Assembly (NCBI GenBank): GCA_964604705.1
Contig: CAZSAP010000001.1
Span: 310,001-374,000 of the forward strand
Direction of reading: 5' to 3'
Source of the DNA: JAAXVQ01 sp964604705
GTDB lineage: Bacteria > Oederibacteriota > JAAXVQ01
Length of the DNA: 64,000 nucleotides
Below are positions 1 through 8,458 of the stretch, in pieces (position 1 is the first letter of the stretch; each line of letters starts with the position of its first letter). The notes beneath the pieces are model-generated. The model saw only the letters and a program-made list of their open reading frames with translations, had not been told where the DNA came from and made no database searches. A program made the translations under genes and the position numbers.

Positions 1-1
1 C

Positions 2-280
2 GCGTCCGAAGGCAATGCTGGTGCCATGAGTCTGTCGATTGAAAAAGCCGCTAAGGCGCTAATCAAAGGTGGCAAGGTTGATGACGGCCTACTAAACATG
101 ATTGAAATGGCTTTCCGCGCGTACGATCCTTGCTTGGCTTGCGCGACCCATAGCTTACCCGGAAAAATGCCACTCGAAGTTCATCTTCATCAGCCCGGAT
201 TCGATGCACAAAGAATTATCATTCGCGACTGGAACGGACAAGTCAAGACGGAGTATAATACAGGTAAGGCATCCCATTGA
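2..280 (+). CDS. NiFe hydrogenase large subunit, C-terminal fragment (cut by window edge)
   Basis: The frame is open from the first bases of the window, so only the last 92 codons are present. They carry the C-terminal nickel-binding motif DPCLACATH, which supplies two of the four cysteines holding the NiFe site. The context RAYDPCLACATHSLPGKMPL resembles group 3 (cytoplasmic, bidirectional or heterodisulfide-linked) large subunits, but the subgroup cannot be fixed from the tail alone. About 42 residues follow the ATH; in this family the peptide after that histidine is removed by a dedicated protease once nickel is inserted. That protease is not in the window. The gene sits 33 nt before the tusA-like gene and leads the maturation operon. 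Confidence 0.9.
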   Translation, partial: ASEGNAGAMSLSIEKAAKALIKGGKVDDGLLNMIEMAFRAYDPCLACATHSLPGKMPLEVHLHQPGFDAQRIIIRDWNGQVKTEYNTGKASH

Positions 281-313
281 CGCCAAACCATAACTTCACG
301 GAGGTGTACGATC

Positions 314-532
314 ATGGCAGAAGTACTCGATTACCGCGGTTTACGTTGTCCTCAGCCTGTTATGAAAGCAGCAATCAAGATTCAAACCTTACCCGCAGGG
401 AGCACTGTTGAAATCTTAGCTGATTGTGCTGAATTTCCGCATCAGGTCAAAGAGTGGTGCGATAAGTCGGGACGCGTGTTGGTAAATTTAGTAAACAAAG
501 GCGGCTATCATTCCGCTACCATCCGCACTTAG
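314..532 (+). CDS. TusA/SirA-family sulfur carrier protein
   Basis: A 72-residue protein of normal TusA length. The family CPxP motif is present as RCPQP, with the sulfur-carrying cysteine at residue 12, and the start MAEVLDYRGLRCPQP is typical. TusA-type proteins carry persulfide sulfur to tRNA thiolation, molybdenum cofactor enzymes or sulfur metabolism. A good ribosome site (GGAGGTG) precedes the ATG. The gene lies between the hydrogenase large subunit and hypA with gaps of 33 and 21 nt, so it is almost certainly co-transcribed. That suggests a sulfur-related role in hydrogenase assembly or a sulfur-reducing hydrogenase, but this is inference. It is not obviously tusA itself, because the tusBCDE partners are absent here. 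Confidence 0.88.
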   Translation: MAEVLDYRGLRCPQPVMKAAIKIQTLPAGSTVEILADCAEFPHQVKEWCDKSGRVLVNLVNKGGYHSATIRT

Positions 533-553
533 TCAGCGTGTCTCTGAAACAGC

Positions 554-916
554 ATGCATGAATTCGCTCTAGGCTCAGCCTTGTTTGAGGCTGTTACCCA
601 GGAACTCCAACAACAGCCCGGATCGGTTCGCGTACAAACGGTCCGGGTGGTTGTTGGTGATCTGCGGCAAGTGGTTCCCGAATTTCTCGAACAAGCGTTT
701 CAAGCCCTCATTCAGCACACCCCCGTCAAGGGTGCCAAACTTATAATTCGCAGAAGCCCTATCCAGGCAACGTGTATATGTGGTTGGAAGGGAGTCATCG
801 CCAGCCCACCTTTTTGGTGTTCCGTGTGTGGTTCGCAAGATCTAACTTTCCTAACCGGAACAGAATGCTTTCTTGAATCCCTGGAATTTGAGGTGATGGA
901 CGTTCATGGAAATTAA
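554..916 (+). CDS. hypA: Hydrogenase maturation nickel metallochaperone HypA
   Basis: A 120-residue protein starting MHEF; His2 and Glu3 belong to the conserved N-terminal nickel site of HypA. A zinc site near the C-terminus is formed by a cysteine pair followed by CSVCG. The first pair is spaced CxC (CICG) rather than the more common CxxC. HypA delivers nickel, with HypB, to the hydrogenase large subunit in the cytoplasm. The gene overlaps hypB by 11 nt, which points to coupled translation. Confidence 0.93.
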   Translation: MHEFALGSALFEAVTQELQQQPGSVRVQTVRVVVGDLRQVVPEFLEQAFQALIQHTPVKGAKLIIRRSPIQATCICGWKGVIASPPFWCSVCGSQDLTFLTGTECFLESLEFEVMDVHGN

Positions 917-1559
917 GGTCTATCGCAATTTAATGGGTGAGAACGATCGTTGGGCAACCCTCACCCGCGAACTCGCCCGGCAACATCGTTTTCGCATTCT
1001 AAATATTATCGGTTCCCCTGGAGCCGGAAAAACTTTTTTGCTGGAAGAAACCGCGCGTCGACTTCAGGGACGTTTGCGTTTTGCAGTTTTGGAAGGCGAC
1101 GTCGAGACCACCCGCGATGCTGAACGGTTGCATCGTTTGGGGGTTACCGTGAGTCAATTGCTTACCGACGGTGCTTGTCATCTCGAAGCCAAACTGGTAC
1201 ACCACGCTCTCCGTGATTTGCCCTTAACCGATCTTGACTTGGTGATTGTGGAAAATGTCGGGAATTTGGTTTGTCCTGCCGAATTTGACATTGGTGAATC
1301 CATGAAAATGGCCGTACTTAGTGTTACCGAAGGTGAAGACAAACCACTTAAATACCCTTTGCTTTTCCGTGAGGCTCAAGTAGTCGTGCTCACGAAAACG
1401 GATTTACTGCCTCACATTCCATACCGACATGATGACGCCTTGGCGTCGATTCGACAAATCAATGCCCAAGCTACGATTTTTTCCTTATCCGCCTTCAAAG
1501 GAGACGGCATGGATGCCTGGTGCGACTGGCTTCTGGCTTTTGCCTCCCAGCATGCCTAG
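906..1559 (+). CDS. hypB: Hydrogenase nickel-incorporation GTPase HypB
   Basis: A 217-residue SIMIBI-class GTPase. The P-loop GSPGAGKT lies near residue 37, a Walker-B/metal region reads ENVGNLVCP, and the guanine-specificity motif is TKTD. The Cys and His in GACHLE are the conserved residues of the GTPase-domain metal site. The protein lacks the N-terminal CCGC motif and the His-rich nickel-storage stretch seen in some HypBs, so nickel storage must lie elsewhere. It hydrolyses GTP to drive nickel transfer from HypA to the hydrogenase precursor. It overlaps hypA upstream and hypF downstream. Confidence 0.95.
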   Translation: MEIKVYRNLMGENDRWATLTRELARQHRFRILNIIGSPGAGKTFLLEETARRLQGRLRFAVLEGDVETTRDAERLHRLGVTVSQLLTDGACHLEAKLVHHALRDLPLTDLDLVIVENVGNLVCPAEFDIGESMKMAVLSVTEGEDKPLKYPLLFREAQVVVLTKTDLLPHIPYRHDDALASIRQINAQATIFSLSAFKGDGMDAWCDWLLAFASQHA

Positions 1560-3879
1560 CGCCAATCTCGTCATGCTTCGCCGCTTGCGCCTTGCTATTT
1601 CAGGACGTGTGCAGGGTGTAGGATTCCGGCCTACGGTATACCGATACGCGCTGGTTGAAAACTTAACCGGCTTTGTTCAAAATAACCTCAACGGAATCCT
1701 CATCGAAATTCAGGGCCCAACCGCATCCCTTGATCGCTTTTTGAAGTCTCTCCACGCCGCACCGCCCATGCAATCACGCATCGACGATTGGCACCAAAAA
1801 GAAATCCCGCTTCATGATGATTCTGAATTCAAGATCATTCCGAGCCAAGACACTGGACAACCGCGCCTGGGCTTCCCCCCTGACCTGGGCCTTTGTCCCG
1901 ATTGTCTGGTTGAACTTTCCGACCCCCATAACCGCCGCCATCACTATCCCTTCATCAACTGCGTAAATTGCGGTCCTCGTTTCACCATCATCCAAAAGCT
2001 TCCCTACGACCGCATGCATACCACCATGAGCGCGTTTGCCTTGTGTCCTGAATGTCAGCATGAATATGTCACACCAGGGGATCGACGGTTTGATGCCCAA
2101 CCCAACGCCTGTCCCGTTTGCGGGCCCGCCTGCACCTTTTTAGACGCCTCAGGCCAATCGGTGCCCGGGAATGCCCTTCACCACACCATTCAGGCACTGC
2201 GCGCGGGTCAATTGGTAGCCATAAAAAGCTTGGGCGGATATCATTTGGCATGTCTGGCAACCCGTGCGGAGTCTATTCAGCATCTGCGCGAAGTCAAACA
2301 ACGTCCTGAGCAAGCATTGGCCGTCATGTTCCCTTCGGTAGAATCATTAGAACAAGAAGTCATTTTATCTCCGGCAGAGCTGGCAGACCTTTCCTCGGCC
2401 CAAGCACCCATGGTTATTGCCCCCCGCCGCCAGGAAGGAACCTTGCCGCCGACTATTTCGCCTGACACCAACACCCTCGGCGTTATGCTCCCCTTTACAC
2501 CGATTCACCACCTGATTTTGTCGGCCACCGGACCTCTGATAATGACCAGTGCCAATCGGCATGAAGAACCTATCTTGTCTCGGGAATCGGAAATTTCACC
2601 GCTTTTAGGAAACCTGGCAGACGCAGCCCTTACGCACAACCGCCCTATCGAGAGGCGGTGTGATGATTCTGTGGTCCTGCACCTCCCAAATCAAAGGATT
2701 TTCGTGCGTCGTTCACGAGGATATGTGCCAGATGCGATCGAACTCCCTTTTTCAGGCCCTTCGGTTTTAGCCTACGGCGGGGATGGAAAAAACGCGTTTT
2801 GTCTTACTCAGGATAATCGAGCGGTTTGTTCCCAACATATCGGCGATTTAGCTGAATGGAAGACCTTCACCTATTATCAAGAACAAATTCAAGCTTGGAA
2901 ACGGTTATTGGCCGTTACGCCCACGCTCCATTCGGCCGACCTGCATCCGGATTATCGATCCACGCGCTATGCTCAAGCCGACTCCGCGGGAAGTGCAGTG
3001 TTGGTACAACACCATCATGCTCACATCGCTTCATGCATGGCCGAATACAAGCTTACTCGCCCGGTTCTGGGCATTGCCTGGGATGGCACCGGTTACGGTT
3101 GCGATCACACGCTTTGGGGCGGTGAATTCCTGATTGCCGATTACCGGGCTTGCAAACGCGCAGCTTGGTTTAAGCCCCTGCCACTCCCAGGTGGTGAAGC
3201 GGCCATCAATGACCCGCGCCAAATGGCGTTGTCCTTTCTACGGGAAACATTTCCCGATGCAGGAGAAGCCGCGCATATTGCACGTAGCCTCTGGCCTGCT
3301 TGGGATCCGAGTGAACAGGAGTTGATCTTCAGCCTTCTGGCCAAGCGCATTCAGTGCCCGCTTACATCAAGTGTCGGGCGTTTGTTTGACGCCGTATCCG
3401 CTTTATTGGGAATCACCCATTCTGTGTCATACGAAGGACAAGCTGCGGTGCGTTTGGAGCATCATGCCACATCAACCCCGGATCGAAGGCTTGACTTCAC
3501 CCTTGCCCCCGTTGCCTCGGGCCTTGAAATCAATGTCGTCCCCATGATCCGACAGCTTGTTGCCGATCGAACGGAGCATGGTTTTATTCATGAATCCGCC
3601 GCAATGTTTCATGCGACCCTGGCCCAAATCATGGTCGAAGTTGCAACCCGGCTTTGTTCCGAAAACAATTTGGATACAATTGTCCTTTCGGGCGGGGTAT
3701 TCCAAAACCGGCTCCTGATCCACCTGGCCTTGCCGCAACTGCGTAAAATCGGACTTCACGTTTTTCTCCCGCAACAAGTTTCCCCCAATGACAGTGGAAT
3801 TGCCTTAGGGCAGGCTGCCGTTGCCTTGGCTCGCCACATCCATTATCCATCCCAATTAGGAGAAGGCTTATGTGTCTAG
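1552..3879 (+). CDS. hypF: Carbamoyltransferase HypF
   Basis: HypF turns carbamoyl phosphate into the cyanide ligands of the NiFe site, passing the carbamoyl group to HypE. Domains in order: an acylphosphatase domain (SGRVQGVGFRP), two zinc-finger cysteine sets (CPDC...CVNC and CPEC...CPVC), a YrdC-like domain and a Kae1-like domain (HHHAHIA and GGVFQNR). The frame is open further upstream, but I chose the ATG at 1552 (775 residues), which overlaps the hypB stop by 8 nt; an ATG at 1573 is also possible. Family members are usually 750-780 residues. It overlaps hypC by 10 nt. The carAB genes at 37-42 kb could supply its carbamoyl phosphate. Confidence 0.95.
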   Translation: MPSANLVMLRRLRLAISGRVQGVGFRPTVYRYALVENLTGFVQNNLNGILIEIQGPTASLDRFLKSLHAAPPMQSRIDDWHQKEIPLHDDSEFKIIPSQDTGQPRLGFPPDLGLCPDCLVELSDPHNRRHHYPFINCVNCGPRFTIIQKLPYDRMHTTMSAFALCPECQHEYVTPGDRRFDAQPNACPVCGPACTFLDASGQSVPGNALHHTIQALRAGQLVAIKSLGGYHLACLATRAESIQHLREVKQRPEQALAVMFPSVESLEQEVILSPAELADLSSAQAPMVIAPRRQEGTLPPTISPDTNTLGVMLPFTPIHHLILSATGPLIMTSANRHEEPILSRESEISPLLGNLADAALTHNRPIERRCDDSVVLHLPNQRIFVRRSRGYVPDAIELPFSGPSVLAYGGDGKNAFCLTQDNRAVCSQHIGDLAEWKTFTYYQEQIQAWKRLLAVTPTLHSADLHPDYRSTRYAQADSAGSAVLVQHHHAHIASCMAEYKLTRPVLGIAWDGTGYGCDHTLWGGEFLIADYRACKRAAWFKPLPLPGGEAAINDPRQMALSFLRETFPDAGEAAHIARSLWPAWDPSEQELIFSLLAKRIQCPLTSSVGRLFDAVSALLGITHSVSYEGQAAVRLEHHATSTPDRRLDFTLAPVASGLEINVVPMIRQLVADRTEHGFIHESAAMFHATLAQIMVEVATRLCSENNLDTIVLSGGVFQNRLLIHLALPQLRKIGLHVFLPQQVSPNDSGIALGQAAVALARHIHYPSQLGEGLCV

Positions 3880-4091
3880 CCGTTCCAGTGAAAGTCATTG
3901 ACGTCGACGTCGAAGACGCCTTAATCGACATAGGGGGTATTCGTCGCCGCGTGAACATTAGTATGATCGATACGCCCACGGTTGGGGATTACGTGCTCGT
4001 CCACGCCGGGTTTGCCATCCAAAAATGGACCGAAGCTGAAGTCGCAGAACATCGCGAAATTCTGGGTGAATTATTGGAACCTCAATCATGA
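3870..4091 (+). CDS. hypC: Hydrogenase assembly chaperone HypC
   Basis: A 73-residue HypC/HupF protein starting MCLAVPVKV. Cys2 is the invariant residue that binds iron and the large-subunit precursor once Met1 is removed. HypC forms the scaffold complex with HypD on which the Fe(CN)2CO unit is built, then carries it to the large subunit. The gene overlaps both hypF and hypD (ATGA junction), so stoichiometric translation is likely. Confidence 0.96.
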   Translation: MCLAVPVKVIDVDVEDALIDIGGIRRRVNISMIDTPTVGDYVLVHAGFAIQKWTEAEVAEHREILGELLEPQS

Positions 4092-5173
4092 CCCCCTCAC
4101 CTTTGACCACCTTAGCCGAGGTCCTCTCGTGTTCCTCGCGACCATTGCGTTTTATGGAAGTATGCGGCACGCACACCATGGCAGTTTTTCGTCATGGCCT
4201 GCGCGCTCTGCTCCCTCCTAAGCTCACCTTGCTTTCCGGACCCGGGTGCCCGGTCTGCGTTACTTCCACCGGATTCGTGGACGATGCGTTAACCTTGGCC
4301 CAACGCGCCAACCTGCATATCACGACCTTCGGGGATATGTTGAAAGTCCCTGGTTCCACTGTTTCTTTGGAACAGGCCCGACGAGAAGGGGCTCACATCC
4401 ACGTGGTCTATTCCCCGCTCGATGCGTTGCAAATGGCCCAGGACCATCCTGAAGCGGATATTGTCTTCCTGGGCATAGGCTTTGAAACGACCGCCCCCAC
4501 AGTCGCGCGTAGCATTCAATTGGCACGCCAAAAGAAAACCACCAACTTTTCAGTTCTAAGCGCGCATAAAGTCATGCCCCCCGCCATGACCGCACTCTTG
4601 GCCAGTGGCGATCTGCATTTGGATGGATTGCTATGCCCTGGGCATGTCAGCGTGATTATCGGAAGCCAGGCCTACGAACCACTCTGCGCCCAATTCTCGA
4701 AACCCTGTGTGATCACGGGGTTTGACGCCTTTGACATTATCGAAGGCTTGCTCATGCTTTCTCAGCAGGCCACGGCTTCTGAATTTCGCGTTGCAAACCA
4801 ATACCACCGTGCGGTATCTGCTTTCGGCAACCCAAACGCACGCCAGATTATGACGGACGTCTTTGAACCTTCGGATGCCTGGTGGCGCGGTTTGGGACTC
4901 ATCCCGGGCAGCGGTCTGCGCATCCGCTCGACGTATGCCGACTGGGATGCACGAATCCGTTATGCTCTTAACGAGTCGTTTACGTCCTGCGACACTCCCG
5001 ACTGTCGTTGCGGGGATGTCTTGCGCGGATCCATCACGCCGACAGAATGTCCGTTGTTTGCCTCTACCTGCACACCGGATACGCCTTGCGGGGCTTGTAT
5101 GGTTTCCAGTGAAGGGACATGCGCCGCCTACTATCGTTATGCTCGTACAACTGCTCAAGGGAGCATTCTATGA
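4088..5173 (+). CDS. hypD: Hydrogenase formation protein HypD
   Basis: A 361-residue iron-sulfur scaffold protein. Conserved cysteine motifs are visible: MEVCGTH near the N-terminus, GPGCPVC, and a C-terminal cysteine-rich region (CRCGD...CPLF...CGACM...CAAYY) that includes the ligands of the 4Fe-4S cluster. HypD, with HypC, holds the iron while HypE donates cyanide groups. Length and motif order match the family. The start overlaps hypC by 4 nt, and the stop overlaps the hypE start (ATGA). Confidence 0.96.
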   Translation: MTPSPLTTLAEVLSCSSRPLRFMEVCGTHTMAVFRHGLRALLPPKLTLLSGPGCPVCVTSTGFVDDALTLAQRANLHITTFGDMLKVPGSTVSLEQARREGAHIHVVYSPLDALQMAQDHPEADIVFLGIGFETTAPTVARSIQLARQKKTTNFSVLSAHKVMPPAMTALLASGDLHLDGLLCPGHVSVIIGSQAYEPLCAQFSKPCVITGFDAFDIIEGLLMLSQQATASEFRVANQYHRAVSAFGNPNARQIMTDVFEPSDAWWRGLGLIPGSGLRIRSTYADWDARIRYALNESFTSCDTPDCRCGDVLRGSITPTECPLFASTCTPDTPCGACMVSSEGTCAAYYRYARTTAQGSIL

Positions 5174-6180
5174 CCATACCCCGTATTGGCATGGCCCATG
5201 GCGGCGGCAGCCGCGAAACTACGCTCTTGATCAAAGAATTAATCGTCAAGCATCTCTCCAACCCCATCTTGGAGGCCTTCGATGACAGTGCAGTCTTGGA
5301 AATGGATTCGAGTCACTTGGCCTTTACCACCGATTCATACGTGGTTCATCCACTTTTCTTTCCCGGAGGCGACATTGGTAGGTTGGCGGCCTGCGGTACC
5401 ATCAACGATCTGGTGATGCAGGGTGCGCGTCCAAAGTATTTGAGTCTGGGATTAATTCTAGAAGAGGGTTTTCCGATTGCCGATTTAGAAAAAATCATTC
5501 AATCTTTAGCTGATGTAGCTCGCGATTGTGACGTAAAGATCGTGACCGGTGATACCAAGGTTGTTGAACGTGGAAAAATCCCCGGAATGTTTATTAACAC
5601 TTCAGGGATCGGCGAGCGGTTTGCCCACCTATCGCTGGCTCCCACCCAGGCTCAAGCCGGTGATGCGGTTCTATGCACCGGCACCCTGGGCGAGCACGGG
5701 CTTGCGGTTTTAAGCCAACGCGAAGGGCTCCATTTCGAATCCGATCTAAGCAGCGATGTAGCGCCACTCTGGTCATTGTTCAGGCCAGTTTTCGAAGCGG
5801 GTTTGCCGATCCATGTTTTACGCGACCCCACACGCGGGGGTGTGGCCGCGGCCTTGTGTGACTTTGCGCAAACCTCGCATGTGGGCATCCGCTTGCAGGA
5901 ATCCGCGCTGCCTATCCGCCCCAATGTCCAAGCCCTGTGTCGCCTCTTGGGCATGGACCCCTTGCACATTGCCAACGAAGGCAAAGCGGTACTGGTCTGT
6001 CCCGTCCATGCTGCTGAACCGATTCTCGGCTTGCTGAAACAACATCCGCTTGGCCAAAACGCCGCCGTGATCGGACACATTGTCCCCGAACCCCGCAACA
6101 TTGTCCTTTTGCACACCAAAGCCGGAGGAGAACGTCAGGTCGATTGGCCCAGCGGTGAACTGCTACCCCGCATCTGCTAG
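5170..6180 (+). CDS. hypE: Hydrogenase expression/formation protein HypE
   Basis: A 336-residue PurM-like ATPase that dehydrates the carbamoyl group on its own C-terminal cysteine to thiocyanate, the cyanide source for the NiFe site. The protein ends in PRIC, the conserved modified tail. The N-terminus MAHGGGSRET and the loop DPTRGG are family hallmarks. The frame is open upstream, but the ATG at 5170 is the natural start because it overlaps the hypD stop as ATGA. It is the last gene of the hyp operon; 23 nt separate it from the convergent slyD-like gene. Confidence 0.96.
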   Translation: MTIPRIGMAHGGGSRETTLLIKELIVKHLSNPILEAFDDSAVLEMDSSHLAFTTDSYVVHPLFFPGGDIGRLAACGTINDLVMQGARPKYLSLGLILEEGFPIADLEKIIQSLADVARDCDVKIVTGDTKVVERGKIPGMFINTSGIGERFAHLSLAPTQAQAGDAVLCTGTLGEHGLAVLSQREGLHFESDLSSDVAPLWSLFRPVFEAGLPIHVLRDPTRGGVAAALCDFAQTSHVGIRLQESALPIRPNVQALCRLLGMDPLHIANEGKAVLVCPVHAAEPILGLLKQHPLGQNAAVIGHIVPEPRNIVLLHTKAGGERQVDWPSGELLPRIC

Positions 6181-6203
6181 TCACGCACCTTACGTACGCG
6201 GCA

Positions 6204-6647
6204 CTATTCGATCCGCGCGGTTACAATCTCCACCAGTTCAATCTTGAAATTCAGATCCTTACCCGCGAGCGGATGGTTGGCATCCAGCGTGACTTTCCCT
6301 TCCTGAATACCCACCACCTTTACAGGCGTCACTCTTCCGTCCGGCATATTGATGCCCAACTCCAAGCCAAGGGTGACTTTCATATCCTCAGGAAAAGAGG
6401 ATTGGTTCACTTCAAAAATCATTTCGGGCACAACCGGCCCGTACGCTTGATCACAAGGAATGGTTTGGGTACGTGACTCCCCAACACACATGCCGTCCAC
6501 CATGGACTCAAAGCCTGCTATGAGCATATGCTGACCCAGGGTGAATTCCAACGGTTCCCCTTCGGTGGAAGTATCAAAAACCATCCCATCCAGAAAACTA
6601 CCTGTGTAATGTACGCGTACGGTATCACCTTGTTTGGCCTGAGTCAT
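6204..6647 (-). CDS. slyD: SlyD-type FKBP peptidyl-prolyl cis-trans isomerase
   Basis: A 147-residue protein with an FKBP domain interrupted by an insert-in-flap (IF) chaperone domain, the SlyD layout. Motifs include VRVHYTG, FDTS, MLIAGFE and NHPLAGKDL. The start at 6647 follows an AAGGGTG ribosome site better than the in-frame ATG at 6665. The protein ends shortly after the FKBP domain, so the His/Cys-rich metal-binding tail of E. coli SlyD is missing. SlyD helps load nickel onto hydrogenase with HypB in E. coli; the position next to the hyp operon suggests a similar role, although general folding help is equally possible. Confidence 0.85.
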   Translation of the reverse strand: MTQAKQGDTVRVHYTGSFLDGMVFDTSTEGEPLEFTLGQHMLIAGFESMVDGMCVGESRTQTIPCDQAYGPVVPEMIFEVNQSSFPEDMKVTLGLELGINMPDGRVTPVKVVGIQEGKVTLDANHPLAGKDLNFKIELVEIVTARIE

Positions 6648-6708
6648 GTCACCCTTTCCACGCATGAATTTTGATTCATTAAACGTTTGGGCTTATTTCA
6701 CCCAGCCC

Positions 6709-7194
6709 TCACTCTTTAGGTTTTAAAAATTCTTTGGACTGTTTTCCGGTCATCCGTTCAATTTCAACCCGCAAAATCGCAGTCAGCTTAAAGTGTTCCT
6801 GAGGATAATCCCAGGAACGCTTTTGGTGGGTGTACTGCTGCATGATTAAATCCAAGGCCGTTTTCCGTTCACCCTCGTCTTGAACGATATGGGCGCGTCC
6901 ACGGCCAATGACACTTTGATACTTTGTGGTCCACTTGCAGGGCAACTCCGGATGAGCCACAATTTGGGCAACCGCCTCCAATTCAAAACCAACTCGATTG
7001 TTTTGCGCAATGAGATCGAGTTTCTTGCCTTCACGGGCACAATGAAAATACAACGAGCGATCGGCGTACCCAAAATTCATTGGAACGATATACGGATACT
7101 CACCATCAAAAATAGCCAGACGACAAACGTCCGCCTGACGAATGACGGCTTCAAGTGCCGCCTCGGCCATTATCTCTCGTGCCGCTTGCCGCAT
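6709..7194 (-). CDS. Pyridoxamine 5'-phosphate oxidase-like flavoprotein (NimA type)
   Basis: A 161-residue split-barrel flavin-binding protein. It resembles the NimA/5-nitroimidazole-resistance group: LAIFDGEYPYIVPMNFGY near the N-terminus, LYFHCAREGKKLD, and a C-terminal region HFKLTAILRVEIERMTGKQS. Such proteins bind FMN or heme and reduce diverse substrates. The start at 7194 is preferred because GAAAGGG lies upstream, although the frame is open to 7230. It follows nifS on the same strand with a gap of about 90 nt. The substrate is unknown. Confidence 0.75.
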   Translation of the reverse strand: MRQAAREIMAEAALEAVIRQADVCRLAIFDGEYPYIVPMNFGYADRSLYFHCAREGKKLDLIAQNNRVGFELEAVAQIVAHPELPCKWTTKYQSVIGRGRAHIVQDEGERKTALDLIMQQYTHQKRSWDYPQEHFKLTAILRVEIERMTGKQSKEFLKPKE

Positions 7195-7288
7195 GATGTT
7201 AAACCCTTTCTTTAAACACGCAGAAATCAAACATTTACCAAAGTTTAAAAACCCAACATCCTTTTACGGAAGTTCCTTTGTCATTCCA

Positions 7289-8458
7289 TTATTTCTCTCG
7301 GCGGGCCCAAAAGGGAGACATTTCACGCAATCCCGAAATAAGCTCAGGAATAGCCGCCAACACCGCATCCACTTCAGCTTGCGTATTGTACCGTGAAAAC
7401 GAAAAACGTATCGATCCGTGAATGGCGGTAAACGGAACACCCATGGCGCGCAAAACATGCGAAGGTTCCAACGATCCCGAAGTACAAGCCGATCCTGAGG
7501 ATGCACAAATCCCCTGATCGTTCAGCTTCAGAAGTATGGCTTCGCCCTCAATGTATTCAAAACTAATATTGGTGGTATTGGGCAAACGGTGTTCCCGATC
7601 CCCATTAACCCTTACATGCGGCACAGCCTTGATCACCCCCGCTTCCAAACGATCCCGCAATTCCGACACTTGCCGAACTTCATCAGAAAAACGTACCATG
7701 GCCAACTCGGCGGCTTTTCCCAAACCTACGATTCCAGCAACGTTTTCCGTACCCCCACGGCGACCATGCTCCTGGTGCCCACCAATGATAAACGGGACAA
7801 ATTTAGTACCGCGGCGGATGTACAGGGCCCCTACGCCTTTGGGCGCATGCAATTTGTGTCCAGAAATCGAGACTAAATCCGCCGGAATCTTGCTCATATC
7901 CAACGAAAGCTTGCCGGCCGCTTGCACCGCATCCGTATGCAAGAGAATCCCACGATCCTTGACGATCTCCGCAATCTGAGCTATGGGAAATACGGTACCG
8001 GTCTCGTTATTGGCGTACATGATTGAGACCAAGGCCGTATCGGGAGTGAGCGCCTGCTCCAAGGCTGATAAATCAAGCCGCCCCTGACTGTCAACCGACA
8101 AATACGTAACACGATAGCCCCGGTTCTCCAAATGCTTGCATAAATTTAAAATCGCCGGATGTTCAACCCGGGTCGTGACAATGTGTTTTTTTTCGGGTAA
8201 GGCTTCTAAAACGCCACGAATGGCTGCATTGTCGGATTCCGTACCACAGCTGGTAAACAGAACCTCGCTCTCGCGCGAATGAAACATGGCCGCAACCTGC
8301 TGGCGCGCCACTTCAATATCCCGGGCAACTTCCCCACCAAACGAATGCATGCTGGAGGGATTTCCATAACGCGTTTGATAAAACGGGAGCAATGCTTGCA
8401 ACACTTCCGGAGCGATCGCCGTGGTCGCGTTGTTATCCAAATAGATCACAGGTGTCAT
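7289..8458 (-). CDS. nifS: Cysteine desulfurase NifS
   Basis: A 389-residue PLP-dependent cysteine desulfurase of the NifS/IscS group. The PLP lysine lies in SISGHKLHAPKG, and the persulfide cysteine lies in the loop ASSGSACTSGS. The N-terminus IYLDNNATT is typical. It frees sulfur from cysteine and passes it to the scaffold NifU. The start overlaps the nifU stop by 4 nt. No nitrogenase genes are nearby, so this pair probably serves general iron-sulfur assembly, as in several anaerobes that lack Isc or Suf. Confidence 0.95.
   Translation of the reverse strand: MTPVIYLDNNATTAIAPEVLQALLPFYQTRYGNPSSMHSFGGEVARDIEVARQQVAAMFHSRESEVLFTSCGTESDNAAIRGVLEALPEKKHIVTTRVEHPAILNLCKHLENRGYRVTYLSVDSQGRLDLSALEQALTPDTALVSIMYANNETGTVFPIAQIAEIVKDRGILLHTDAVQAAGKLSLDMSKIPADLVSISGHKLHAPKGVGALYIRRGTKFVPFIIGGHQEHGRRGGTENVAGIVGLGKAAELAMVRFSDEVRQVSELRDRLEAGVIKAVPHVRVNGDREHRLPNTTNISFEYIEGEAILLKLNDQGICASSGSACTSGSLEPSHVLRAMGVPFTAIHGSIRFSFSRYNTQAEVDAVLAAIPELISGLREMSPFWARREK

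Noticed and set aside
1429..1551. N-terminal extension of hypF
   Set aside because: The first 41 codons lie inside hypB in another frame and do not look like HypF; the ATG at 1552 fits the family length.
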